64,000 nt of DNA from positions 69,618-133,617 of the forward strand of contig NZ_JBJJBQ010000010.1 in assembly GCF_045446075.1 (NCBI RefSeq), written 5' to 3'. The stretch is from Flavisericum labens. GTDB lineage: Bacteria > Bacteroidota > Bacteroidia > Flavobacteriales > Flavobacteriaceae. Positions 33,537 to 42,056 of the stretch are shown piece by piece (the stretch's first letter is position 1; the number at the start of each line of letters is the position of its first letter). A model generated the notes under the pieces. The model saw nothing but the letters and a program-made list of their open reading frames with translations, did not search any database and was not told the DNA's origin. Position numbers and translations under genes: made by a program.

Positions 33537-36500
33537 ATGAAACAAATATCGCCATATAAACCAAAGCATCATGTAAGGATGGTTACTGCTGCATCACTTT
33601 TTGATGGACACGACGCTTCCATAAATATCATGCGCCGCATCATACAGGCCACTGGTGTTGAGGTTATTCATTTGGGACATGACCGAAGTGTTGAAGAAGT
33701 TGTCAATACGGCCATTCAAGAAGATGTTCAGGCCATTTGCTTAACATCGTATCAAGGTGGACACAACGAATATTTTAAGTATATGTTCGATCTTCTTAAG
33801 GAAAAGGGAGCTGGACATATTAAAATCTTTGGCGGTGGAGGAGGTGTTATTTTGCCTGCGGAAATAAGAGATTTGATGGAATACGGTATTTCACGAATTT
33901 ATTCTCCAGACGATGGACGTGAAATGGGTTTACAGGGTATGATTAATGATTTGGTTGAAAAATCAGATAGTAAAAGCCCATCCCTAATACTTCCCAAAGG
34001 GACGGAGATAAAAGCGTCTTTAAGAAATAAGGACGTTGTTACAATTGCGAGATTGATTTCACTTGCCGAAAATAGGCCCGAAGAATTTAAGGAATTATTT
34101 CCAAGTATGAGTGAGACCTCGGCTCCATTGGGGAGGTCGGGAGGGGCTTCTCCTGTTTTAGGTATAACAGGTACAGGTGGTGCCGGAAAATCTAGTCTGG
34201 TAGATGAATTGGTAAGACGGTTTTTAAAAGATTTTCCTAAGAAAACGATTGGCATTATTTCGGTAGATCCTTCAAAACGAAAAACAGGTGGCGCTTTGTT
34301 GGGCGACCGTATACGAATGAATGCCATTAACAACCCAAGAGTTTACATGAGAAGTTTGGCCACGCGCCAATCTAATTTGGCCTTGTCAAAACACGTTAGC
34401 GAAGCCGTTGAGGTTTTGAAAGCCGCTCAGTTTGATTTGATTATTCTAGAAACTTCTGGTATTGGGCAATCCGATACCGAAATTATTGAACATTCCGATG
34501 TGTCACTTTATGTGATGACGCCCGAATTTGGTGCAGCCACTCAATTGGAAAAGATTGATATGTTAGATTTTGCCGATGTTGTTGCCATTAATAAATTCGA
34601 TAAAAAAGGGGCTCAAGATGCATTACGTGATGTAAAAAAACAATACATGCGCAACCTTGGACTTTGGGATGTTTCACAAGATGAATTGCCAATTTTTGGA
34701 ACTATCGCATCACAGTTTAACGACCCAGGAATGAATGCGCTTTATAAAGCAGTGATGAATAGGCTGAATGAAAAGGAAAACGTAGAATTTAAATCAACAT
34801 TTACCATTTCAAACGAAATGAGTGAAAAAATTTATGTTATTCCACCTGCAAGGGTACGCTATTTATCTGAGATTGCTGAAAACAACAGGAACTACGATAA
34901 AATAGCCTCAGAACAGGTTGAGGTTGCCCAAAGTTTGTATGGTGTTTTTAAAACTATTTGCTCTATTGGGGTTATATCAGATAAAAACGGTAAAACCTAT
35001 TTAGATAAGTCAGGATTAATAGCAGATGAGATTTTAAAGGAAGTGCAAAGTGAAGATGACAAGGCTTTGTTAAAACTCCTTTTCAAAGAATTTGATAAAC
35101 TTAAATTTAAACTGAACCCCAATAATTGGGAAGTCATTTTAGGCTGGAACAACAAAGTAGAATCTTATAAAAAACCAATCTATTCGTTCAAAGTTAGGGA
35201 AAAAGAGATAAAAATCGAAACTCATATAGAGTCTTTGTCGCACACGCAAATTCCAAAGGTAGTTTTGCCCAAATACAAAGCTTGGGGCGATATTTTAAAA
35301 TGGTGCTTGCAGGAGAATGTGCCGGGCCAATTCCCATATACAGCTGGTTTATACCCTTTCAAAAGAATGGGGGAGGACCCTACAAGAATGTTTGCAGGCG
35401 AAGGTGGGCCTGAACGTACCAATAGACGATTTCATTATGTGAGTGCCGATTTGCCGGCCAAACGTTTATCAACCGCTTTCGATAGTGTGACGCTTTACGG
35501 AAACGACCCAGATTACCGTCCAGATATTTACGGAAAAATAGGGAACGCTGGTGTTTCCATTTGCTGTTTGGATGATGCCAAAAAATTATATTCTGGATTT
35601 AATTTGGCTGATGCCATGACGTCGGTAAGTATGACCATAAATGGTCCCGCACCCATGTTATTAGGCTTTTTTATGAATGCAGCCATCGACCAGCAATGCG
35701 AAATTTATATTAAGGAAAATAATCTCGAAAAAGAAGTAGAGGCTGAAATTGCAAAATTATATAAAGAAAAAGAACGCCCTAAATATAATGGTGCGCTCCC
35801 AGAAGGAAATGATGGACTTGGGTTGATGCTTCTTGGTGTTACTGGAGATGAGGTATTGCCCTCTGAAGTTTACCAAGAAATAAAAACAAAAACTATAGCA
35901 CAAGTTCGTGGAACGGTTCAGGCCGATATTTTAAAGGAAGATCAGGCTCAAAACACGTGTATATTTTCAACTGAATTTGCGCTTCGTTTAATGGGGGATG
36001 TTCAAGAGTATTTTATCGAAAATAATGTTCGTAATTTTTATTCGGTATCTATTTCGGGGTATCACATTGCCGAAGCTGGTGCCAATCCTATTACACAATT
36101 GGCTTTAACACTTTCCAATGGATTCACTTACGTGGAATATTATTTAAGTAGAGGTATGGATATCAACAAGTTTGGACCCAACCTGTCGTTTTTCTTTTCC
36201 AACGGAATAGATCCTGAATATGCCGTTATCGGCCGTGTGGCCCGTAAAATTTGGGCAAAAGCGTTGAAGCATAAGTATGGCGCCAATCCAAGGGCACAAA
36301 TGCTGAAATACCACATCCAAACATCCGGACGCAGTTTGCATGCTCAGGAAATCGATTTTAACGATATTCGTACCACACTTCAGGCGTTATACGCTATTTA
36401 CGATAATTGTAACTCGCTGCATACCAATGCTTACGACGAGGCTATTACCACCCCAACAGAAGAGTCTGTAAGACGTGCTATGGCCATTCAGCTAATCATC

Positions 36501-37001
36501 AATAAAGAACTGGGGCTTGCAAAAAGCGAAAACCCTATACAAGGCGCGTTTATCATTGAAGAATTAACGGATTTAGTTGAAGAAGCGGTTCTATTGGAAT
36601 TTGACAGAATTACTGAGCGTGGTGGCGTTTTGGGGGCTATGGAAACCATGTATCAACGAAGTAAAATACAAGAGGAAAGTTTGCATTATGAAACATTAAA
36701 GCATAATGGGGAATATCCTATAATTGGTGTAAACACTTTTTTAAGTAGCAAGGGGTCGCCCACAGTACTCCCCATGGAGGTGATTCGGGCGACGGAAGAA
36801 GAAAAGAAGTTTCAGATAAAAACACTGCAAGATCTTCATAAAAATCATGATACTGATAAACTCTTAACAGAACTTCAACAAAAAGCAGTTAACAACGAAA
36901 ACATTTTTGAATCGCTCATGGAAGTATGTAAAATTTGTTCTTTGGGGCAAATTACCCAAGCTCTGTTTGAAGTTGGCGGGCAGTATCGACGAAATATGTA
37001 A
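33537..37001 (+). CDS. icmF: Fused isobutyryl-CoA mutase (IcmF)
   Basis: A B12-dependent carbon-skeleton rearrangement of acyl-CoA, 1154 aa. The order is a B12-binding domain first (FDGHDAS, a DxHxxG-type motif, near residue 24), a G-protein chaperone of MeaB type next (P-loop GTGGAGKSS near 215), and the TIM-barrel mutase last (PYTAGLYPFKRMGEDPTRMFAGEG near 595). This order defines IcmF rather than methylmalonyl-CoA mutase. The PYTAGxYPF segment has Phe where methylmalonyl-CoA mutases place a substrate-contacting Tyr. It probably interconverts isobutyryl- and n-butyryl-CoA or similar branched acyl-CoAs. Monocistronic. Confidence 0.93.
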   Translation: MKQISPYKPKHHVRMVTAASLFDGHDASINIMRRIIQATGVEVIHLGHDRSVEEVVNTAIQEDVQAICLTSYQGGHNEYFKYMFDLLKEKGAGHIKIFGGGGGVILPAEIRDLMEYGISRIYSPDDGREMGLQGMINDLVEKSDSKSPSLILPKGTEIKASLRNKDVVTIARLISLAENRPEEFKELFPSMSETSAPLGRSGGASPVLGITGTGGAGKSSLVDELVRRFLKDFPKKTIGIISVDPSKRKTGGALLGDRIRMNAINNPRVYMRSLATRQSNLALSKHVSEAVEVLKAAQFDLIILETSGIGQSDTEIIEHSDVSLYVMTPEFGAATQLEKIDMLDFADVVAINKFDKKGAQDALRDVKKQYMRNLGLWDVSQDELPIFGTIASQFNDPGMNALYKAVMNRLNEKENVEFKSTFTISNEMSEKIYVIPPARVRYLSEIAENNRNYDKIASEQVEVAQSLYGVFKTICSIGVISDKNGKTYLDKSGLIADEILKEVQSEDDKALLKLLFKEFDKLKFKLNPNNWEVILGWNNKVESYKKPIYSFKVREKEIKIETHIESLSHTQIPKVVLPKYKAWGDILKWCLQENVPGQFPYTAGLYPFKRMGEDPTRMFAGEGGPERTNRRFHYVSADLPAKRLSTAFDSVTLYGNDPDYRPDIYGKIGNAGVSICCLDDAKKLYSGFNLADAMTSVSMTINGPAPMLLGFFMNAAIDQQCEIYIKENNLEKEVEAEIAKLYKEKERPKYNGALPEGNDGLGLMLLGVTGDEVLPSEVYQEIKTKTIAQVRGTVQADILKEDQAQNTCIFSTEFALRLMGDVQEYFIENNVRNFYSVSISGYHIAEAGANPITQLALTLSNGFTYVEYYLSRGMDINKFGPNLSFFFSNGIDPEYAVIGRVARKIWAKALKHKYGANPRAQMLKYHIQTSGRSLHAQEIDFNDIRTTLQALYAIYDNCNSLHTNAYDEAITTPTEESVRRAMAIQLIINKELGLAKSENPIQGAFIIEELTDLVEEAVLLEFDRITERGGVLGAMETMYQRSKIQEESLHYETLKHNGEYPIIGVNTFLSSKGSPTVLPMEVIRATEEEKKFQIKTLQDLHKNHDTDKLLTELQQKAVNNENIFESLMEVCKICSLGQITQALFEVGGQYRRNM

Positions 37002-37163
37002 GCAGAGAAACCATTTTTCCTTTTTCGGAAGATAAAGTGAATCATTTATGTTTAGAATTCACATTAAGCGAAGTCTGAATGTAGACGATATAAAATTTTC
37101 CACAAAAAATGCATCTTTTTTAATCATTCTACGTCTATTAGATGAACCATAAAAACATACATT

Positions 37164-37265
37164 ATGAAAAATAAAGAATGCATTTGTAATTGCGAACCCT
37201 GTAAAAATGGAAATTGTGCGCAATGTACTTGCAAAAACTGTACATGCACCAATTGTAATTGTTAA
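37164..37265 (+). CDS. Metallothionein-like Cys-rich peptide, 33 aa
   Basis: An ATG at 37164 opens 33 codons ending TAA. The product starts MKNKECICNCEPCKNG and ends CTCTNCNC. It has 11 Cys in 33 residues (positions 6, 8, 10, 13, 18, 21, 23, 26, 28, 31, 33) in CxC and CxxC spacing, with no aromatic residues. This is how metallothioneins look: soft-metal binding (Zn, Cd, Cu) or thiol buffering. It is not homologous by eye to SmtA or GatA-type bacterial metallothioneins. It lies 74 nt before sigZ, with a long hairpin between. The ORF is too small to arise often by chance with this composition. Binding is inferred. Confidence 0.7.
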   Translation: MKNKECICNCEPCKNGNCAQCTCKNCTCTNCNC

Positions 37266-37285
37266 GATTAATTAAAAATGAAGAA

Positions 37286-37326
37286 AAATAGCATTCATAT
37301 TTGTAAATTTAATATGAATGCTATTT
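37286..37326 (+). promoter_or_regulatory. 16-bp perfect hairpin between the Cys-rich gene and sigZ
   Basis: The arm AAATAGCATTCATATT (37286-37301) pairs exactly with 37311-37326 around a 9-nt loop, ending 13 nt before the sigZ ATG. It could terminate the small gene (only a weak T run follows), attenuate sigZ or act as an operator. Confidence 0.65.
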
Positions 37327-37339
37327 CTATATTAAACTC

Positions 37340-37879
37340 ATGAAAACAAAAGAAATTTGGAAGGCATATGCAGAGGATGTTAAACACTTTATAAGAAGTA
37401 AGGTGAAAGATCCAGTGGTAGCTGATGATTTGTTGCAGGATACCTTTATAAAAGTGCACACCAAGTTTAGTACGCTAAAGGATGAATCAAAACTGAAGTC
37501 GTGGCTGTTTACCATAGCCCGATATACGGTGATGGATTATTTTAGAGATAAAAATATCGACTACCATGTAACGGAAGCCGACATGGGTTTTGAAGAACAC
37601 AAAACAGAACATACCAAAGAAGACTGCTTGCACGGAATCATTAAAAATCTACCTAAAAAATATAGAGCACCTCTTTTTTTAGCCGATATAAAGGGAGAAA
37701 AACAAGCACAGGTGGCAGAACGATTGCAACGACCACTGCCCACGGTAAAATCGCAAATACAGCGAGGCAGAAAATTAATAGCGCAAGGTTTTATGGATTG
37801 CTGCGATTTTAAGCTAAACCACGATGGTTATTTGGTTGGCGAGCTCAAGGCCAAAGAGGATTGTAAGGTGTGCCATTAA
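37340..37879 (+). CDS. sigZ: ECF-type RNA polymerase sigma factor SigZ
   Basis: A 179 aa sigma-70 factor with region 2 (ADDLLQDTFIKVHTKFSTL..., LKSWLFTIARYTVMDYFRD) and region 4 (LPKKYRAPLFLADIKGEKQAQVAERLQRPLPTVKSQIQRGR) only. The C-terminal tail MDCCDFKLNHDGYLVGELKAKEDCKVCH carries four Cys and two His, a signature of SigZ. The tail looks like a metal or redox sensor and would replace the usual anti-sigma factor, since none is encoded nearby. The neighbouring Cys-rich peptide is a likely target or partner (inference). Confidence 0.85.
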   Translation: MKTKEIWKAYAEDVKHFIRSKVKDPVVADDLLQDTFIKVHTKFSTLKDESKLKSWLFTIARYTVMDYFRDKNIDYHVTEADMGFEEHKTEHTKEDCLHGIIKNLPKKYRAPLFLADIKGEKQAQVAERLQRPLPTVKSQIQRGRKLIAQGFMDCCDFKLNHDGYLVGELKAKEDCKVCH

Positions 37880-37892
37880 AATTTTACCAAAA

Positions 37893-37925
37893 AAAAGTCC
37901 TACCGAAGCAGGACTCAAGATTTTT
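37893..37925 (+). terminator. Weak terminator after sigZ
   Basis: AGTCCT pairs with AGGACT around an 8-nt loop, preceded by an A run and followed by a short ATTTTT. It lies about 15 nt after the sigZ stop. Confidence 0.5.
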
Positions 37926-38146
37926 CATCTACGGCATATAGCCTTATTGTGATAAGATTAAAGATTAGAAAGTTTAATCTGTTTCAAATGTAGGAAAAAG
38001 ATTTTAAATTTAAAAAAGCAAATTATAACCTCTGGAGACAAAATAACGAGGGGAAATCTTAGATTGTTTAAATTTAATCTTTTAAATCAAAAGACGGAAA
38101 ACGTGAGGTTTTTTGGTAAAGATGTTTTAAAATATAATAGAGGAAA

Positions 38147-38542
38147 CTATAAACTCAGCATCCAAGAACGTTGCAACTTCTTAAATTTCTTTAACTCACT
38201 ACGTAAAATAGGCAAGAAATCTTTTCCGTTACTGTTTGAGCGTTCTAATCTATAAGAGCTTTTGTAAAGTTTATTGGTAAGTTTTCTTAACGATGCTAAG
38301 TGTTTGTCTTTTTTGTCAGAATACCGTTGAAGCTCCACATTTACTATCTCAGGTGCCAATGATACAGATTGTTGTACTATATCTCCAGAAAAATAAATAT
38401 TTCCATCTTCAGAACCATCTGGTTTTAGTGAAGATAAGTCATGGTTTAGGTAAGTAGAAATGTTTTGCGACAATGCAAAAATCTCTAAGGCTTTTTGGTA
38501 AACCGGTAATTCCGATAGGTTTGATGGGGTATTATGTAACAT
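38147..38542 (-). CDS. Conserved helical protein, four-helix-bundle-like
   Basis: A 131 aa protein without signal peptide. The helical pattern YQKALEIFALSQNISTYL and DIVQQSVSLAPEIVNVELQRYSDKKDKH recalls the 23S rRNA-intervening-sequence/four-helix-bundle family, and the C-terminus is basic (LRSELKKFKKLQRSWM). It seems conserved in Flavobacteriaceae. The function is unknown. It is divergent from the Lrp regulator gene, across about 120 bp. Confidence 0.6.
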   Translation of the reverse strand: MLHNTPSNLSELPVYQKALEIFALSQNISTYLNHDLSSLKPDGSEDGNIYFSGDIVQQSVSLAPEIVNVELQRYSDKKDKHLASLRKLTNKLYKSSYRLERSNSNGKDFLPILRSELKKFKKLQRSWMLSL

Positions 38543-38665
38543 AATCTATTTCTAATAGCAATTTTATCAAAATTACTAACAAGAAACGAGATTCATCTTT
38601 AGATTTTAAAGTAAAAACGTATATTTGCCTTAAGATTTAATTTTTTAGGTTTAAAATTCCTTTAA

Positions 38666-39109
38666 ATGAGTATTGATTCGATTAACAGCAAGATTTTAAG
38701 GTGTTTACAGCAAAATGCACGTATGAGTAATGCGGAAATTGGTCGCCAAGTGGGTATCAGTTCGCCAGCCGTTTCAGAGCGTATTAAAAAGATGGAAGAC
38801 CTTGGGATAATTGAAGGTTATAAGACTATTGTTTCTCCATATGAAATGGGGTACCAGTTAAAAGCCATTATAACCTTAAGGGCATTTATGGGAAAGTTGA
38901 AGCCTTTTTTGGAAAAGGTAAAAACCTTTGACGAGGTGATTAACTGTTATCGTATTACGGGTGATGAAAATATCGTTATGGAAGTGGTATTGAAGAATAA
39001 TAAACATTTGGAATCTTTTATTGACCAACTGATAACCTATGGAGAGTCGAAAACGCAAATAGTTTTATCGCGTGTAGTAAAGCAAAAGGCTGTTATACCA
39101 ATAAAATAG
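38666..39109 (+). CDS. Lrp/AsnC family transcriptional regulator
   Basis: A 147 aa protein with an N-terminal winged HTH (NSKILRCLQQNARMSNAEIGRQVGISSPAVSERIKKMEDLGIIEGY) and a C-terminal RAM/ACT-like effector domain (AIITLRAFMGKLKPFLEKVKTFDEVINCYRITGDENIVMEVVL). It probably responds to an amino acid. A TATATTTG -7-like element lies near 38618. The gene faces the MFS-YpdA-VOC operon, which ends 6 nt beyond its stop. Confidence 0.92.
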   Translation: MSIDSINSKILRCLQQNARMSNAEIGRQVGISSPAVSERIKKMEDLGIIEGYKTIVSPYEMGYQLKAIITLRAFMGKLKPFLEKVKTFDEVINCYRITGDENIVMEVVLKNNKHLESFIDQLITYGESKTQIVLSRVVKQKAVIPIK

Positions 39110-39114
39110 AATGT

Positions 39115-39492
39115 TTAATTAATACGCCAAGGCGGATTTTTGCGGTTTTTACCAGCGAAGTACAAAATGATTTGGTGTCCATCGGGATCCTGCAAATGAG
39201 CTTCACGCCAAAGCCAGGGCTGCTCTTTGGGTAGTGATTTGAAAACTATACCCTTTTGCTGAAGTTTTTTAACCGTTTCATCTAAGTTTTCATCTTCAAA
39301 ATAAATAGTAATGCCCTTGCCTTTAGCCAGTTTATCGACGTGGTGTAACGACAAAGTTGAAGTACCATTAGAGCATTCAAAACGAGCATATCGTGGAATG
39401 GAATCAACAATAAGCCTTAACCCCAACGTTTTGTAAAACTCGGTCGACTTTTCCAAATTTAAAGAGGGTATGGTTATTTGATTTAAATTCAC
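39115..39492 (-). CDS. VOC family protein (glyoxalase/dioxygenase fold)
   Basis: A 125 aa vicinal-oxygen-chelate protein. NQITIPSLNLEKSTEFYKTLGLRL is the first beta-alpha-beta unit, and WREAHLQDPDGHQIILYFAGKNR holds the conserved metal-site pattern. The substrate is not deducible. Its start overlaps the YpdA stop by 4 nt, so it is translationally coupled, which suggests a thiol-dependent lyase or isomerase partner of bacillithiol (inference). Confidence 0.85.
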   Translation of the reverse strand: MNLNQITIPSLNLEKSTEFYKTLGLRLIVDSIPRYARFECSNGTSTLSLHHVDKLAKGKGITIYFEDENLDETVKKLQQKGIVFKSLPKEQPWLWREAHLQDPDGHQIILYFAGKNRKNPPWRIN

Positions 39493-40472
39493 GCGTTCTT
39501 TTTCTTTTCAATGTGTTTTGCAATTTGTTTTGCGTGGATTCTAGAGTTTTCAATAAACCATTTATGGGTTTCCTTCCCACCGCAAATAACACCTGCCAAA
39601 TACAAGCCTTCTACGTTGGTTTCCATGGTTTCGTTGTTGTAGGTTGGGATGCGTTTACCGTCATCTGAAACAGTAATGCCACTATCAGTTAATAAATCAA
39701 AATTAGGTAAATACCCTGTTAGCGCCACTACATAATCATTTGGAATGGTTACAGTACCATCAGGCGTTTTTATAATGACTTCATCTTCTTTAATTTCAGT
39801 GATTTCTGAATTAAAATAAGCTGTTATACTACCTTCTTTAATACGGTTTATAATATCTGGCCGTACCCAATACTTAACACGTTCTCCAATGGCTTCTTTG
39901 CGCACTACCATAGTTACACGTCCGCCTTTACGCCATATTTCTAGTGCGGCATCAACGGCCGAATTACTTGCGCCAACTACAACAACATCTTGCATGCTGT
40001 AATTGTGGGCTTCTTTGTAATAGTGGGTCACTTTACTTCTGTGCTCTCCACGAACATTTAACAGTTTCGGGATATCATAAAACCCTGTACAAATAATTAC
40101 GTGATTAACCGTATAACTAGATTTACTCGTATCTACTTTAAAATGTTCAGGTTGTTTTTCAACAGAAACCACATTTTCATATAAGTGGATATTTAATTGG
40201 TTGGATGTGGTTACCCGCCTGTAATACTCCAAAGCCTCATCTCTGTTAGGTTTGGAGTTGTTACTTATAAACGGAATATCGTCAATTTCAAGTTTTTCTG
40301 AAGTTGAAAAGAAGGTCATGTTTTTCGGGTAATTGAACAATGAATTTGTCAACGCGCCTTTTTCAATAATCAAATAGTCCCAGTTCCTTTTTTTGCATTC
40401 CAAGGCACAGGCAATACCAATTGGGCCTCCGCCGACGATGATAACTTCTTTTTTTTCTTCCAATGCTTTCAT
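39489..40472 (-). CDS. ypdA: YpdA-type bacillithiol disulfide reductase
   Basis: A 327 aa flavoprotein. FAD motif GGGPIGIACALE lies at residues 14-25, NADPH motif VVVGASNSAVDAALE in the middle, and a second FAD contact GLYLAGVICGGKETH at the end. The length and motifs match YpdA (Bdr), which reduces bacillithiol disulfide and supports redox homeostasis. Bacillithiol is known in Bacteroidota, though BshA-C are not in the window. The MFS gene directly precedes it, with 0 nt between. Confidence 0.85.
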   Translation of the reverse strand: MKALEEKKEVIIVGGGPIGIACALECKKRNWDYLIIEKGALTNSLFNYPKNMTFFSTSEKLEIDDIPFISNNSKPNRDEALEYYRRVTTSNQLNIHLYENVVSVEKQPEHFKVDTSKSSYTVNHVIICTGFYDIPKLLNVRGEHRSKVTHYYKEAHNYSMQDVVVVGASNSAVDAALEIWRKGGRVTMVVRKEAIGERVKYWVRPDIINRIKEGSITAYFNSEITEIKEDEVIIKTPDGTVTIPNDYVVALTGYLPNFDLLTDSGITVSDDGKRIPTYNNETMETNVEGLYLAGVICGGKETHKWFIENSRIHAKQIAKHIEKKKNA

Positions 40473-41735
40473 TTATAAATTTAATTCGTGTTTTTTAATT
40501 CCATCAATCTCCAATGCAGTTTTTAACCTTTTGGCTTTTCTTGAATTTAAATACTGACTTAAAACAAACAACAAAAATACACAAAACGTTGCCAGTAAAG
40601 TAATGATGTACCAAGTGTTGTTAAATCCCATGTGGTCTGCCATACGCATCCCAGCATTATGCCCAAAAATATGGGCAATTGAAAATGCTATGGAGTACAA
40701 GGCCATATATTCACCTTGGTTTCCTTTTCTGGCACGATCCATGGCAAATGCATTCGAAAACGGAAATGCGATCATCTCACCAAAGGTCATTAATAGCATA
40801 CCCAAGATTAAAACACCTTTCCAGTCCGTAAGGTTTAGAATAATAAAGCTTGCACCCGTTAAAATGGCTCCGAAAAGCATCAATCCAGTTTTAGTAAATC
40901 GTGAATTTTCTAACCATTTTATAAGAGGCATTTCAAAAACAAAAATGAAAAATCCATTAGTTCCTAGTAGGATACCTATTTCCAGTTCGGTTAAAAAATG
41001 TGCTTCTTTATAATACAGTGGCATGGTTGAAAAATATTGTAAAAACACAACACCAAACAATACCATTGCTACCAGAAAGATTAAAAATGCTTTGTCCTTA
41101 TAAGCTGATTTTGGATTTTCAATGGTGACATCGTCCAAAACTTTTGTTGTTTTTGGGTTTAAAACCGTTATAAGAACCCAAACGGCCAAAATACAGGTAA
41201 TACCATCAACCCAGAATAAGCCGTTATAGCTTAAAGCGGTAATAATGAGACCACCAATGGCAGGCCCAGCAGAGAATCCTAAATTTATGGCAAGTCGTAT
41301 TAAGGTTACCGACCGCGTTTTATTTTCAGGTTTACTGTATGCACTTAAGGCCACGAACATAGCCGGGCGAAACATATCGGCCACTAACATTACCAAAAAT
41401 ATACCAAAACAAAACGCTTCAAATGTTTTTAAAAACTGCAAGGCAATAAATAAAACACCTGTGGCCAACAAGCTAAAAACCATTACTTTGTAAAAACCAA
41501 TTTTATCGGTTAATCGGCCTCCCAGCCATGAACCAACTACCGATCCTAACCCAAAGGCGGTCATAATCCAACCAATTTTGCTAAACGAAAAACCAAGGCT
41601 TTCGTTCAGGTAGAGCGACAAAAAAGGAACTACCATGGTGCCAGCTCGATTAATTAGCGTAATTAATGCTAGCCACCAAACTTCGCGAGAAAGTCCGTTA
41701 AAAGTGTTCAGGTAATTGTTGAATAAAGTTTTCAT
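40473..41735 (-). CDS. MFS transporter
   Basis: A 420 aa integral membrane protein with about 12 helices. WIMTAFGLGSVVGSWLGGRLTDKIGFYKVMV is the loop 2-3 signature (GxxxDKxGfr type). It looks like a drug/H+ or solute antiporter. The substrate is unknown. It is the first gene of the MFS-ypdA-VOC run. Linkage to a thiol reductase suggests export of a toxic or thiol-conjugated compound (inference). Confidence 0.88.
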   Translation of the reverse strand: MKTLFNNYLNTFNGLSREVWWLALITLINRAGTMVVPFLSLYLNESLGFSFSKIGWIMTAFGLGSVVGSWLGGRLTDKIGFYKVMVFSLLATGVLFIALQFLKTFEAFCFGIFLVMLVADMFRPAMFVALSAYSKPENKTRSVTLIRLAINLGFSAGPAIGGLIITALSYNGLFWVDGITCILAVWVLITVLNPKTTKVLDDVTIENPKSAYKDKAFLIFLVAMVLFGVVFLQYFSTMPLYYKEAHFLTELEIGILLGTNGFFIFVFEMPLIKWLENSRFTKTGLMLFGAILTGASFIILNLTDWKGVLILGMLLMTFGEMIAFPFSNAFAMDRARKGNQGEYMALYSIAFSIAHIFGHNAGMRMADHMGFNNTWYIITLLATFCVFLLFVLSQYLNSRKAKRLKTALEIDGIKKHELNL

Positions 41736-41802
41736 AATGTTGTTGGTTTCTGTTTTGTGCTACATATTTTGCTGTTTTAAAAAAGGGATACCACTAAAAA
41801 TA

Positions 41803-41830
41803 AAAAGTCCGACGGCGAAGTCGGACTTTT
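41803..41830 (-). terminator. Terminator upstream of the MFS gene (orphan)
   Basis: GTCCGAC (41807-41813) pairs with GTCGGAC (41820-41826), flanked by AAAA/TTTT. On the - strand a T run follows toward the MFS gene. It must end a transcript coming from between 41840 and the DUF1684 gene. The only candidate is the small ORF at 41857-41937. Confidence 0.65.
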
Positions 41831-41856
41831 ACATATTGTATTATTTTATATTTACA

Positions 41857-41937
41857 TCACCACAATATATAACAAGCCCAACTTCCTTTATAAGAAGCGG
41901 TCCATTGTTTTCTACAAATAGTGACGTGGTTACGCAT
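41857..41937 (-). CDS. Possible 26 aa peptide upstream of the MFS operon
   Basis: An ATG at 41937 opens 26 codons ending TGA. The product MRNHVTICRKQWTASYKGSW... is Trp/Tyr-rich with two Cys, unlike random frames. It is followed 26 nt later by the terminator at 41830-41803. It may be a leader peptide, a small secreted peptide or a noncoding RNA region. Weak evidence. Confidence 0.3.
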   Translation of the reverse strand: MRNHVTICRKQWTASYKGSWACYILW

Positions 41938-42056
41938 TTTTGTTTTATTTGATTGGTCAAAACTAGGTAAAATATTTGTAAGTTGTATTTTTGAAATGAA
42001 ATTTTTTAAAACGAAAGCCAATCATGAGCATTAAATTTTCAGCTATTTTTAAAAGG

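Noticed and set aside
33899..34333. 144-residue - strand frame inside icmF
   Set aside because: Antisense to the conserved IcmF GTPase region; no independent evidence.
38064..38255. 63-residue + strand frame before the helical protein gene
   Set aside because: It runs antisense into the conserved - strand gene and has no start context.
41716..41952. 78-residue + strand frame over the MFS start and the terminator
   Set aside because: It crosses a clear terminator hairpin and has no family features; it is a shadow frame.
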